Positions 27,781 through 37,105 of a stretch of 64,000 nt of DNA are shown piece after piece. Position numbers and translations under genes: made by a program. The DNA is from Parafannyhessea umbonata (GTDB taxonomy: Bacteria; Actinomycetota; Coriobacteriia; Coriobacteriales; Atopobiaceae). A model generated the notes under the pieces. It saw only the letters and a list, made by a program, of their open reading frames with translations. It was not told where the DNA came from and made no database searches. The stretch's first letter is position 1. The number at the start of each line of letters is the position of its first letter. The stretch is taken from assembly GCF_012844235.1 (NCBI RefSeq), contig NZ_JABAGR010000010.1, positions 18,635-82,634 on the forward strand, given 5' to 3'.

Positions 27781-29247
27781 TTGGCAGAGGCTAACCTGAA
27801 ATCCAAGACAATACGTGGACTCTTCTTCAAGCTCTTCGAGCAGGGCGGGTCCGCCATTATCACGCTCGTCGTTCAAATCGTGATGGCTCGCATCCTTGCA
27901 CCGAGCGAGTTCGGCATGCTCGCGATCATGCTCGTGTTTGTAAACGTGGGCAACGTGCTCGTGCAGTCTGGACTAAATACCGCCATCGTCCAGTCCAAGA
28001 ACGTGGGCGAGAAGGACTTCAGCACGGTGTTCTGGATGAGCCTCGTGGTCTCAACAGTCCTATACGTCGCCGTGTTCGTCTCGGCGCCCGCCGTTTCGGC
28101 GTTCTATAGGATGCCGCGCGTCGTGTGGCCTCTCAGAGTCCTCGTGCTTGTGCTCATCGTCAATGCTTACAACTCTATCCAGGAGGCCATCGTTGCCCGT
28201 GACCTCCAGTTCAACAAGACTTTTCGAGCCACCATCACGGCCGGCATCGTTTCGGGCGCCCTAGGCATTTCCGCCGCGCTCGCGGGACTGGGCATCTGGG
28301 CGCTCGTGGTCCAGCAGATAACGCAGCAGGTCGTCAAATGCATCGCTCTCGCAAAGCAGATCCCCTGGCGCCCGCGTCTCGAGTTCGACGGCGAACGCGC
28401 TGTCGTACTGTTCCGCTTCAGCTGGAAGCTCCTCGTGTCAGGCATTATGGACCAGCTGTATCAGAGCCTGTCCGATCTCATCATCGGCAGGGTTTTCACC
28501 TCCACGGACCTCGGATACGTCTCGCAGGGCAAGAAGTATCCCCAGGCGCTCGGCGTCATGCTCGATGGAGCCATCCAGCCCGTAATGCTGTCCGCGGTGT
28601 CACGCGTGCAGGAGGACGTCTCCAATGTCAAGCGTCTCGCGCGCCGCGGTCTTAAGACGAGCACCTACCTCATCGTCCCCTCGATGACGCTCTTCGCCAT
28701 TCTGGCCCCGCAGCTCGTGAGGCTTTTGCTTGGGCCAAAGTGGCTCCCGAGCGTCCCGTTCCTGCAGATGTACTGCTTCGTGTACGCGTTGCTGCCCATC
28801 CACACCACCAACCTTCAGGTGCTCAACGGCATGGGCAGGAGCGACCTCTTCCTAAAGCTCGAGGTCATAAAAAAGTGCCTAGGTCTCGCGATCATTGGCT
28901 TCGCAGCCTTCGTGATGCGTGACATCTACGCCATCGTCTTCGGCTCCGTGGTCGTGGGCATCGTGAGCACTTTCATCAACGCGTCTCCCAATAAGCGGGT
29001 CATCGGCTACTCGTACGTGGAACAGGTACGTGACATTGTTCCCGCGTTCGCCATGTCGGCTGCATCCGCCGTCGCAGTTTGGTTTGCCGCCTCGGCTATG
29101 CCCAACGACGTCCTGGGAATCCTCGTCGGCATCGTCGTGATGCTTGTGGTCTACGTCCTCCTGTCGTGGACGTTCCACGTCGAGGAGTTTACCTACGTCA
29201 TGCGAAACATCAAGGCCGCAAGAGAAAGGAAGCTGGCGAGAAAGTGA
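27781..29247 (+). CDS. Wzx-type polysaccharide flippase (MOP superfamily)
   Basis: A 488-aa protein with 12-14 predicted helices. The N-terminus KTIRGLFFKLFEQGG, then ARILAPSEFGMLAI, is typical of the TuaB/WzxC-like branch of polysaccharide exporters that move lipid-linked repeat units across the membrane. TTG start 27781 is set by GGAGG (27771-27775). The next gene overlaps its stop codon. It is the only such flippase seen in the locus. Confidence 0.9.
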   Translation: MAEANLKSKTIRGLFFKLFEQGGSAIITLVVQIVMARILAPSEFGMLAIMLVFVNVGNVLVQSGLNTAIVQSKNVGEKDFSTVFWMSLVVSTVLYVAVFVSAPAVSAFYRMPRVVWPLRVLVLVLIVNAYNSIQEAIVARDLQFNKTFRATITAGIVSGALGISAALAGLGIWALVVQQITQQVVKCIALAKQIPWRPRLEFDGERAVVLFRFSWKLLVSGIMDQLYQSLSDLIIGRVFTSTDLGYVSQGKKYPQALGVMLDGAIQPVMLSAVSRVQEDVSNVKRLARRGLKTSTYLIVPSMTLFAILAPQLVRLLLGPKWLPSVPFLQMYCFVYALLPIHTTNLQVLNGMGRSDLFLKLEVIKKCLGLAIIGFAAFVMRDIYAIVFGSVVVGIVSTFINASPNKRVIGYSYVEQVRDIVPAFAMSAASAVAVWFAASAMPNDVLGILVGIVVMLVVYVLLSWTFHVEEFTYVMRNIKAARERKLARK

Positions 29248-31016
29248 GCGCTGAGAAGAGGGCCACCACAACGACTCCGCCCATACGAGCCAAGGGGCGG
29301 CTCTTTCGAGTCTCTCTAGCGGGCGACGTCCTCCCCATGGTGCTTGCCGTTGCGCTTACCATCGTGCGAATCGTCCTTGCCTATCAGACGCCCGTGACCG
29401 TCCTCCTGGGGGCTGGCACGGAGGCGGATGACAGGCTTTTCGCAAATGCGGCCCTTTATCTCGCCGCGGGCAAGTGGTTGGGGCCATATGGTCGCTATAC
29501 GCTCGCTAAGAACCCGGGTTACCCCATGATCATCGCGTTGTGTGGGACGACTCACATTCGCTATCAGCTGTTCTTCATCGGTGCACAGGCCATCGCCTGC
29601 CTCGCCTTCGCCATCGCGCTTCGCCCCCGCATTCGCTCGAGATGGGTGCGTGTCGTTGTCTACCTCATACTTCTCTACACGCCGCTTCTTTTCACGACCA
29701 CGTACTTCCGCAGAATCTATCGCGACGGGATGGTCATCCCCTTCGCCATTCTCTCGCTCTCCGCCTACATTGGCTGGTACCTCAGGAGGAAGGGTCCCGT
29801 GAGGGTGCAGCTTCCCTGGTCTGCCGCGGCGGCGTTGGGTTTGGTCCCGCTCTCGCGCATCAAGGAGAACTTTACCTGGGTACTGCCTTTCGTGCTCGTG
29901 TGTTCCCTCGTCATGGCGGTTGGTTGGCTGAAGGCTGCCCGTCGTGAGCACCAAGGTGCACGCGGCCCCATCGTCAGGGTGGCGCTTCTCGTGCTCCCCC
30001 TCGTGCTCGTGTGGAGTGCGTCGGAAGCGGTCTCGCGCGTGAACTATGAGCGCTATGGCTTCAATGGCACAAACGAGAGATTCACGGGCTCGTTCGCGCG
30101 TGTGTGCTCTGACTTGTCCGGTATCGATACGGGCGAGAAGGACGAAGGACTCTGGGTATCGAGGAAGGCTCTCGAGAGCGCTATGGGAGCGAGCCCGACG
30201 CTTGCAACGATCCGCGAGTCCGTAGAGGGGTCGTGGGACGAGTGGGATGAGTCCTTCGATGGGCATGAGGTGTACGGCGACCTTGCGTACTGGGCGCTCA
30301 GGCAGGGCTACTACGACGCAAGGAAGAACGCGACCGCCCGCACCGCCAGCGCGTTCTGGTCGAAGGTTGACGCAGAGCTGCGAAAGGCGGAGAGGACGGG
30401 TAACATAGCCGCAAAAGGAGGCCTGAGGATTTCTCAGGTGGCACCGCCAGTTGGGACAACCGACCTTCTCCCCTGGGCAAGACGAACACTCGATACATCG
30501 GCGACTCTTCTTCGCTTGGATGTCCTTCAGGAACACCTCATCGAACCGGGATGGAAGCCTGTGAGCCCGCCGGGTATGTTTGCGTCGGGGGAGGTCAAGA
30601 TGCGCGTGCTCCTTGGTGGCAACACGCTTGTCAATGGTGAGGTGGATGATACGTCCAAGAAGGCGGCGGCAGTATCCGCGGTTGACTACCACCTTGGGCG
30701 TGTCGGTATCGCGGCAATGCGCATCATGAACCTGCTGCTCCTTCCTGCCATCGCGGCTCTCGTCGCGATGGCTGTGCGCGGGAGGGTGAAGCAGCCCGTG
30801 GAATCACTGCTCATCGCGCTCGGTCTGGCGCTCACTGCGCTCGCATACGAGGCCGCGACGGTCTGGTACGTCTCGTACCAGCTGAGCGTCTTCAGCTTTG
30901 ATTCCTACCTACTGGAGGTGGGTAAGTACAGCCCGGAGTTCTATGTTGTGATATCGATGCTAGAATGTCTTATATTTGCGGAACTTGCAGGTTTGGAGCA
31001 CAAGCATGCCAGATAA
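29244..31016 (+). CDS. Large membrane protein of unknown function, GT-C-like layout
   Basis: A 590-aa protein starting at GTG 29244, overlapping the flippase stop (GTGA). About nine helices lie in the N-terminal half (about 25-260), then an outer domain of about 220 residues (about 265-480), then three or four more helices. The early acidic loop (TEADDRLFANAALYL) and repeated helices resemble GT-C/ArnT-like glycosyltransferases, but no family is certain. A role as polymerase or side-chain transferase for the exported glycan is possible. Confidence 0.6.
   Translation: MSAEKRATTTTPPIRAKGRLFRVSLAGDVLPMVLAVALTIVRIVLAYQTPVTVLLGAGTEADDRLFANAALYLAAGKWLGPYGRYTLAKNPGYPMIIALCGTTHIRYQLFFIGAQAIACLAFAIALRPRIRSRWVRVVVYLILLYTPLLFTTTYFRRIYRDGMVIPFAILSLSAYIGWYLRRKGPVRVQLPWSAAAALGLVPLSRIKENFTWVLPFVLVCSLVMAVGWLKAARREHQGARGPIVRVALLVLPLVLVWSASEAVSRVNYERYGFNGTNERFTGSFARVCSDLSGIDTGEKDEGLWVSRKALESAMGASPTLATIRESVEGSWDEWDESFDGHEVYGDLAYWALRQGYYDARKNATARTASAFWSKVDAELRKAERTGNIAAKGGLRISQVAPPVGTTDLLPWARRTLDTSATLLRLDVLQEHLIEPGWKPVSPPGMFASGEVKMRVLLGGNTLVNGEVDDTSKKAAAVSAVDYHLGRVGIAAMRIMNLLLLPAIAALVAMAVRGRVKQPVESLLIALGLALTALAYEAATVWYVSYQLSVFSFDSYLLEVGKYSPEFYVVISMLECLIFAELAGLEHKHAR
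30958..30966 (+). promoter_or_regulatory. Possible internal promoter before the aminotransferase gene
   Basis: TGC plus TAGAAT (30961-30966), inside the end of the upstream membrane-protein gene and 40 bases before the next ATG. The extended -10 string GCTAGAAT equals the elements at 3628 and 13597. No -35 was found. Confidence 0.3.
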
Positions 31017-32115
31017 GATCCTCGTTACGCGCTCGTCCATGCCGGACTTCGAGGAGTATGCGGAGGAGATAAAGCCCATCTGGGAGAGCCACTGGCTTAC
31101 GAACATGGGCGTAAAGCACCGTCAGCTCGAAGCAGACCTTGCGAGCTACCTGAAGGTTCCCCAGATTGCGCTCTTCGTGAACGGCCATTCAGCGCTCGAG
31201 TGCGTGCTCGAGGCCATGGGGCTCAAGGGCAAGGTCATAACAACGCCCTACACGTTTGCGTCCACGACCCACGCCATCGTTCGCAAGGGGTTGGAGCCCG
31301 TGTTCGCAGACATTAAGCCAGACGACTATACGATTGACCCTGCCTCGGTCGAGCGTCTGATAGACGAGGACACTTGCGCCATCGTCCCCGTCCACGTCTA
31401 TGGCAACCTATGCGACGTAGACGCAATCCAGGACATCGCTGACCGTCACGGCCTCAAGGTCATCTATGATGCCGCGCATGCCTTCGGAGTGTGGCGCGGC
31501 GACGTCTCCTCCGCGTCGTTTGGCGACGCCTCCATGTTCTCGTTCCATGCGACCAAGGTGTTCAACACCATCGAGGGGGGTGCCGTGTGCTTCCACGACG
31601 CTGGGCTCAAGACGCTCCTCAACGAGTGGAAGAACTTTGGCATCACTGGTCCCGAGGACGTTGAGTACGTAGGTGGCAACGCCAAGATGAACGAGTTCTG
31701 CGCGGCTATGGGCATCTGCAACCTTCGCCACCTCGATCGCGAGATCTCGAAGCGCAAGCTGGTCGCCGAGCGGTACTGGGAGCGTCTCGACGGCGCCCGG
31801 GGCGTCAGGGTGTCGCTGCCCAAGGAGGGCGTCACCCCCAACTACGCCTACCTGCCTGTCGTGTTCGACGACGACTTCGGCGCCTCTCGCGACAACGTGT
31901 ATGACACCCTTGCCGAGCAGCAGATCTTCTCGCGCAAGTACTTCTACCCGCTTACGACGGATTTCGCCTGCTATCGCGGCCGTTTTGACAGCTCAAGGAC
32001 GCCTGTGGCACGCTACGTCGCGAGTCATGTGCTCACACTGCCCATGTATGCGGACCTCGCACTCGAGGACGTCGACCGAATCTGTGACATCGTTCTGTCT
32101 TGTGGCAGGAGCTAG
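31006..32115 (+). CDS. DegT/DnrJ/EryC1-family sugar aminotransferase
   Basis: A 369-aa PLP enzyme of fold type I. The Schiff-base lysine is K184 in FSFHATKVFNTIEGG, preceded by IYDAAHAFG (cofactor Asp). Family members aminate keto-sugar nucleotides at C3 or C4. It differs clearly from the WecE-type enzyme at 46660, so a second amino sugar may be made, or another nucleotide-sugar used. ATG 31006 follows TGGAG and overlaps the previous gene by 11 bases. Confidence 0.88.
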   Translation: MPDKILVTRSSMPDFEEYAEEIKPIWESHWLTNMGVKHRQLEADLASYLKVPQIALFVNGHSALECVLEAMGLKGKVITTPYTFASTTHAIVRKGLEPVFADIKPDDYTIDPASVERLIDEDTCAIVPVHVYGNLCDVDAIQDIADRHGLKVIYDAAHAFGVWRGDVSSASFGDASMFSFHATKVFNTIEGGAVCFHDAGLKTLLNEWKNFGITGPEDVEYVGGNAKMNEFCAAMGICNLRHLDREISKRKLVAERYWERLDGARGVRVSLPKEGVTPNYAYLPVVFDDDFGASRDNVYDTLAEQQIFSRKYFYPLTTDFACYRGRFDSSRTPVARYVASHVLTLPMYADLALEDVDRICDIVLSCGRS

Positions 32116-32130
32116 GCTGGGAGAGCACGG

Positions 32131-33126
32131 GTGAAGCAGGAAAAGGCAGCTACGACACAGGCGCCGATGGTCAGCGTCATAGTCCCGGTGTTCAACCAGC
32201 GGGACTACGTCGAGCGCTGCCTCAGGAGCATCGCAAGCCAAAAGTGCGACTTTCCCGTTGAGGTTATCGTCGGCGACGATTTTTCTACGGATGGCACACG
32301 CGACGTGCTTAGAAGCCTCGAGTCCGAGCTTCCTGACTGGTTCCACATCCTCCTTCGCCCCAAGAACATGGGCCTTCGAGGTGAGAACAACTGCAACGAC
32401 CTGCTTCATCGTTGCCGCGGACGCTACATGGCAATTCTTGAGGGCGACGACTTCTGGACATACGACGGAAAGCTGCAAGCACAGGTCGACTTCCTGGAGT
32501 CGCATCCGGACTACTCTGCCTGCTACCACCACTGCGTTGTCGTTGGTGCGGATTCGAAACCAAACGGCGAGAAGTACCCTGAGTGTCCGAATGGGGAGTA
32601 CACCTTCAAAGAGTTCTTCTACATGAGCCTACCCGGCCAGATTGGTACTTCGCTCTACCGACGCGAGCCGTACCTCAAGGCGCGCGAGGACATCACGCGC
32701 ATGCGTCTTTACGATTCCTATCCAGGCGATCGCAGGAATGCATTCTTTATACTCACGATCGGCAGGGTTCGTTGCATGGAGCATGTTTGGAGCGCCTATC
32801 GGCATGTGGTCAAGGGCGGATCGAGTTACTCGTCAAATGTGAGGGTCGACGAGAACTACGCTCGCCAAGAGCTTCTCTTCGGGAAGACCATCATCCAGTT
32901 TGCTGAATCGCGCCAGAACGAAGAGGCCGTGTTTGCTGCCAAGATGACCTATTACCGCACCTTGCTCAAGTGGAGCGTTGGAAAGGTGCGCTGCTCGACA
33001 ATGCGCGAGACGCTCTCGGAACTAATGGGGGAGAAGAGCCACCGCCTGGCCTACCTTACCTCGCCCTTGCGCTGGTATCTCGTTCTGGCCTCTCGCATGC
33101 TTCGGGGCAGGGGAGTGACCCTTTAG
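32131..33126 (+). CDS. GT2 family glycosyltransferase
   Basis: A 331-aa GT-A transferase with VSVIVPVFNQRDYVERCLRS, VGDDFSTDGT and ILEGDDFW (metal site, about residue 108), then a C-terminal helical region. Start GTG 32131 with GGGAGAG upstream. It is the last glycopolymer gene before the second ricin-repeat gene. Specificity is not deducible. Confidence 0.87.
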   Translation: MKQEKAATTQAPMVSVIVPVFNQRDYVERCLRSIASQKCDFPVEVIVGDDFSTDGTRDVLRSLESELPDWFHILLRPKNMGLRGENNCNDLLHRCRGRYMAILEGDDFWTYDGKLQAQVDFLESHPDYSACYHHCVVVGADSKPNGEKYPECPNGEYTFKEFFYMSLPGQIGTSLYRREPYLKAREDITRMRLYDSYPGDRRNAFFILTIGRVRCMEHVWSAYRHVVKGGSSYSSNVRVDENYARQELLFGKTIIQFAESRQNEEAVFAAKMTYYRTLLKWSVGKVRCSTMRETLSELMGEKSHRLAYLTSPLRWYLVLASRMLRGRGVTL

Positions 33127-33222
33127 AGACAGCATTCGGATGACCGGCGTTGTTTGGGCGGACTTCAGACTTCGCAGGTGATACGATTGGCGTTAGCCTA
33201 CCGCCCTTGCAATGGAGGACAC

Positions 33223-35679
33223 ATGAATAAGAAAGCTCGGTTGACGCGGTCAGGATGCGTACTCTCTGCTGCCGTCTTGCTCTGCTGCGCGCTGGCTCAA
33301 CCTATTGTCGCTCATGCTGCAACCAGCGTTTCTGATGGCGTGTACGTGATCTCTTCCGTCGCGTCGAAGAAGACCGTTGCCGTGGAGTCCAATCGAAAGG
33401 TCAGCGGAGGCAACGTATTCCAATGGAAGGACAACTCTAGGGTTGGTGAGCGTTGGCGTCTCGAAAAGTCGGGAAGCCACTATGTCGTGCGCAGCGTCAA
33501 CACCAAGCTGGTACTGGATGTCAGCGGCGCTGGTAGGGCAAACGGCACTAACGTCCAGCTTTGGGGCGAGAACGGCTCGGCTGCTCAACAGTGGGATCTT
33601 GTAGATAACGGTGACGGATCATATTCTCTCAAGTCGGTATGCAATGGGCTCGTGCTCGATGTGTCGGGTGGAAGCGGCCGCGATGGTGCCAATATTCAGG
33701 TGTGGCAGTCAAACGGAACCGCAGCCCAGAAGTTCGTTCTCGAATCCACGAGTTCCCTTGCGGAGGGATCGTACACCGTGCAGTCCGCGGCATCCTCGTC
33801 AAAAGCAGTCGACGTCCCCTCGGCGTCTTACTCAAACGGGGCTCGGGTTCAGCTGTGGGAGAAGAACGGCAGCTCAGCACAGCGATGGTCTCTCACATAC
33901 GACTCGCAGACTGGCTACTATAAGTTGACGGCGGCGTGTTCTGGTAAGGCTCTCGACGTGCCCGGCGGCAATGGGTCCAACGGAGTGAGGATTCAGCAGT
34001 ACCAACCGAACGGCTCAAGTGCCCAGAGTTGGGACATCAGGAAATCAGCGGGCGAAACCTATGTCATTAGGACTCCGCTAACGAGCAGGGCCTTGGATGT
34101 TCCTGGCGCGAATGCCCACGACGGTGCCGCGGTGCAGTTGTGGGATGCAAATGGTACCAAGGCTCAACAGTGGACTTTCGAGCCTGTTGCCAGCGTAGTG
34201 GAAGATGGTCTTTACGCAATCAAGAGCTCCCTGGACTCGTCGAAGGTTTTGGATGTCGAGTCAGCGTCGACGAGCCCGAATGCGCGAGTTCAAATCTATT
34301 CTTCAAACAGCACTCTCGCTCAAAAGTGGACCGTGAGCTACGACAAGGAAGCAAAGGCATATTCTGTCAAGAGTGCAAACTCAGGACTCTATCTCACGGA
34401 TGCCGACGGAACGCTTTGTGGGTCCGAGCAGCTGACCGATGAGTCTCGTTGGACAGCCCGGCCTGGCTCTGGAAGTGGCGTGACATTTGTCAACGTTGCC
34501 TCGGGAAAGGCGCTCGATCTGTCGGGTGCGTCCACTAGAAGCGGTAGCACGGTCGGCACATATGCTGTTAACGGAACTGCGGCGCAGTCTTGGAAGCTCG
34601 AGAAGGTAAGGCCAATCGAGGACGGAACGTATGTATTGACAACGTCTTTGGATCACGGATTGGCATTGGACGTGTCTGGAGGCTCGAAGTCCGATGGGGC
34701 GGCCGTGCAGGTATATAAGAGCAATGGAACTGCCGCTCAGGCTTGGACGGTAAAGTCTTTAGGCTCTGGCTACGTCTCGATTGCCAACGCGGGATCAGGA
34801 AAGGCGCTTGACGTGCAGAACGGAAACGGGTCAATCGGAGCGGCCGTACAGCAATATGCACCGAACGGAACTCCTGCGCAGATGTGGATGCCAACCATTG
34901 GTGTCAAGGGAGGCATCGTGCTTGTCTCCGGACTTTCGAATAGATTGGCATTGGGTGTGAGTTCCTCTGGCTCGAGGACGGTATTGGTCGATGCCGGCTC
35001 GGATATGGCAAGCTGGTCGTATGCCAAGACAGTCGTGAACACGAGCGTGGGCGGCAATGCAGGAAGCGTGAGCGGCAAGGATGCCTCTGGGCTTAAGTAC
35101 GATAAGTCATACTTGGACAAGATGCGTGCAAAGGCGGTCCAAAAGGGAAGCGACACGAATTTCTATGTCTGCGTGGACGTTGACCAGGCTCGAGTGACCG
35201 TGCTGCAGAAGTCTGGTGGAAGTTGGAGCGCTGTGAAGACGTTCGACGTGACAACGGGTGCGTATGGCGGCAAATGGGGAGCTGGCACAAACAACTCGAA
35301 GACCGGTCTCTTTAAACTGCATCACAAGGCCCCTGCGCTCTACGAGGGAACGACGTGGGTAAATGACTATTTCAGCTGCTTCGTTACCGCATGGACTGCG
35401 AACAGGAGGCAGGGCGATTTCAACCTTCCGTCCTACCCCGAGTCTCGTAACAGCTCGACTCCCTATGAGATGGGCCAGGGTTTCCACTACTCGATTTACG
35501 CAGAGTTCAGGGCTCAGGGCAAGTCAGGCTACGTTCATAGGGGATCGGGATGCATCTGCATGCTTCGCGATGACGCTAAATGGATATACGACAACGTTCC
35601 GACCGGCTCGACGGTTGAGTCATTTGCCAGCTATAATCCGAACCCGACAAACTGGACTATTGGCAGCTGGCCAAGGTAG
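33223..35679 (+). CDS. Secreted ricin-repeat protein with C-terminal L,D-transpeptidase (YkuD) domain of variant active site
   Basis: An 818-aa protein: signal peptide (about 1-32, ends VAHA), then about eleven ricin-type units (about 35-610), each with GxxVQxW...NG(T/S)xAQxW, with almost no stalk before them, then a YkuD domain (about 640-818). The nucleophile C777 and the upstream His in GFHYSIY are present. The usual S/T-H-G-C-x-R box reads GSGCICM, so the His two residues before the Cys is Ser775 and the Arg two after is Cys779; H772 is nearby. ATG 33223 follows GGAGG. It may cross-link peptidoglycan or attach proteins, or be a modified enzyme. Confidence 0.87.
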   Translation: MNKKARLTRSGCVLSAAVLLCCALAQPIVAHAATSVSDGVYVISSVASKKTVAVESNRKVSGGNVFQWKDNSRVGERWRLEKSGSHYVVRSVNTKLVLDVSGAGRANGTNVQLWGENGSAAQQWDLVDNGDGSYSLKSVCNGLVLDVSGGSGRDGANIQVWQSNGTAAQKFVLESTSSLAEGSYTVQSAASSSKAVDVPSASYSNGARVQLWEKNGSSAQRWSLTYDSQTGYYKLTAACSGKALDVPGGNGSNGVRIQQYQPNGSSAQSWDIRKSAGETYVIRTPLTSRALDVPGANAHDGAAVQLWDANGTKAQQWTFEPVASVVEDGLYAIKSSLDSSKVLDVESASTSPNARVQIYSSNSTLAQKWTVSYDKEAKAYSVKSANSGLYLTDADGTLCGSEQLTDESRWTARPGSGSGVTFVNVASGKALDLSGASTRSGSTVGTYAVNGTAAQSWKLEKVRPIEDGTYVLTTSLDHGLALDVSGGSKSDGAAVQVYKSNGTAAQAWTVKSLGSGYVSIANAGSGKALDVQNGNGSIGAAVQQYAPNGTPAQMWMPTIGVKGGIVLVSGLSNRLALGVSSSGSRTVLVDAGSDMASWSYAKTVVNTSVGGNAGSVSGKDASGLKYDKSYLDKMRAKAVQKGSDTNFYVCVDVDQARVTVLQKSGGSWSAVKTFDVTTGAYGGKWGAGTNNSKTGLFKLHHKAPALYEGTTWVNDYFSCFVTAWTANRRQGDFNLPSYPESRNSSTPYEMGQGFHYSIYAEFRAQGKSGYVHRGSGCICMLRDDAKWIYDNVPTGSTVESFASYNPNPTNWTIGSWPR

Positions 35680-35723
35680 CGAATAAGTCGAGTCCACAGA
35701 GCGCGTGTATGAAAGTGTTGGAC

Positions 35724-35755
35724 GGACGGCGCCATCAAAAGTGATGGCGCCGTCC
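35724..35755. terminator. Perfect 14-bp hairpin between the transpeptidase and a GT2 gene
   Basis: GGACGGCGCCATCA (35724-35737), loop AAAG, TGATGGCGCCGTCC (35742-35755) is a perfect inverted repeat 45 bases after the stop. No T-run follows, so it is terminator-like by strength and position only. It would separate the transpeptidase transcript from the next gene. Confidence 0.6.
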
Positions 35756-35772
35756 TGTGAAGAGGGGCATGC

Positions 35773-36681
35773 ATGAGACAAGGAAAGCTTGCGAGCGTCG
35801 CCGTGGTCATGTCTACGTACAATGGCGAGAAGTACGTGCAAGAGCAGTTGGAGAGCGTACTTGCGCAAGACTATGGTAACGTAGCCGTATTTGTGCGCGA
35901 CGATGGGTCGCGTGACGACACGGTAAAGGTTCTTGAGAGCTATGAACGAGACGGCAAGATCAGTCTTGAGCGCGGCAAGAATGTTGGAGTGGTACGCTCC
36001 TTCTTCTCGCTCTTGAAGTCGGTGGCAGGCAGGTTCAACTACGTTGCCTTTTGCGATCAGGACGATCGTTGGCATGTCGACAAGGTGTCGCGAGCCGTGA
36101 GCGTTCTTGCGGAACGTGACGAACGAGTGCCGCAGCTTTATTGCTCCGAGTATGTCTTTTGCGACAGCGACCTGCGTCCGCAAGGAAAGAGCCACTTGAA
36201 CCAACGCGGGGTTGACTTTCCGACGATGCTGTATGAAAACATGGTGTCTGGCAATACGGTGCTGATGAACGACGCCCTAGTGCGCGCGGTGGTAAACGCA
36301 GGAGTCGACGGCGTATATTGTCACGACTGGTGGTGTGCCCTCGTCGCGAGCGCGATAGGTGAGCTAACGTTTGATGACTTTGCTTCGCTCGACTACAGGC
36401 GTACTGGAGCGAATGTAAGCGCAACGGGAACTGGTGGCATGTCGCTCTTGCGCTATCGTGCGCGAAAGTTCCTGCAGGGTGACGAACTCGAGAACGTGAC
36501 GCTTCAGCTGAAGAAGCTCGAGAGCGACTTTGGAACCACAATGCCCATGGAGAGACGCCGTCTCCTAGGGCGGTTTCTGAACGGCGGGCGTTTGACCAAA
36601 GCCGTAACGCCAATCAGGCTTAGACAGAAGAAATCAGAAGAGCTGGCGCTGAGAATACTGTTTCTCTTGGGAAGGCTGTGA
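35773..36681 (+). CDS. GT2 glycosyltransferase, rhamnosyltransferase-like
   Basis: A 302-aa protein with VAVVMSTYNGEKYVQEQLES, VRDDGSRDDT and FCDQDDRWHVDK, the box set of RgpB/RfbF-type L-rhamnosyltransferases of family GT2. A later His-Asp-Trp-Trp stretch (CHDWWCAL) also fits that group. With complete dTDP-L-rhamnose synthesis upstream, transfer of rhamnose is likely. ATG 35773 with GAAGAGG in front. It converges with the reverse-strand gene ending at 36713. Confidence 0.87.
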   Translation: MRQGKLASVAVVMSTYNGEKYVQEQLESVLAQDYGNVAVFVRDDGSRDDTVKVLESYERDGKISLERGKNVGVVRSFFSLLKSVAGRFNYVAFCDQDDRWHVDKVSRAVSVLAERDERVPQLYCSEYVFCDSDLRPQGKSHLNQRGVDFPTMLYENMVSGNTVLMNDALVRAVVNAGVDGVYCHDWWCALVASAIGELTFDDFASLDYRRTGANVSATGTGGMSLLRYRARKFLQGDELENVTLQLKKLESDFGTTMPMERRRLLGRFLNGGRLTKAVTPIRLRQKKSEELALRILFLLGRL

Positions 36682-36712
36682 TGGGAAAAGCCCGCACAGT
36701 AACCATAATCGC

Positions 36713-37096
36713 CTAGTGATGCGTGCCCGTCGCCGACGAATCTCCGTGGCGGTGGGCATCCTTGGTACCAAGTTCTTCTCTTAGGGCAATCTCTTGTGCA
36801 AGATCGTTTACCTTGCTTTTGAGCATGGAGATTTCTGCGGAGTTGCTGAACACTTTGATGAGCAAGAGAGCGATGATCAGTAGGTACACGAAGTTGATGG
36901 GTGAGATGAAGCCTAGCAGCCCTGCCATCCAGATTGCAATGCCCGGAAAAGCCGCGACAACAACGAGGAGAAGGGACAGAACGACCCAATAAATCGAGTC
37001 CTCAACGAGAATCTTGTCCTTCTGTATGCGACGACAAACAATCGCGAATGCGAGAACTGCGCCAAAGAGTATGAGAATACGCTGCTGAAGTGCCAC
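36713..37096 (-). CDS. DUF2304 membrane protein
   Basis: A 127-aa protein with three helices (about 5-22, 33-55, 65-85) followed by a coiled-coil-like tail (SKVNDLAQEIALREEL) and a His-rich end. This is the DUF2304 pattern, a family commonly found beside GT2 genes of surface-glycan loci. It lies nine bases after the GT2 gene it probably serves. Confidence 0.85.
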   Translation of the reverse strand: MALQQRILILFGAVLAFAIVCRRIQKDKILVEDSIYWVVLSLLLVVVAAFPGIAIWMAGLLGFISPINFVYLLIIALLLIKVFSNSAEISMLKSKVNDLAQEIALREELGTKDAHRHGDSSATGTHH

Positions 37097-37105
37097 GAAA
37101 GCTCC

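Noticed and set aside
35724..35755. Hairpin as a certain Rho-independent terminator
   Set aside because: The stem is perfect, but no T-run follows; kept only as terminator-like.
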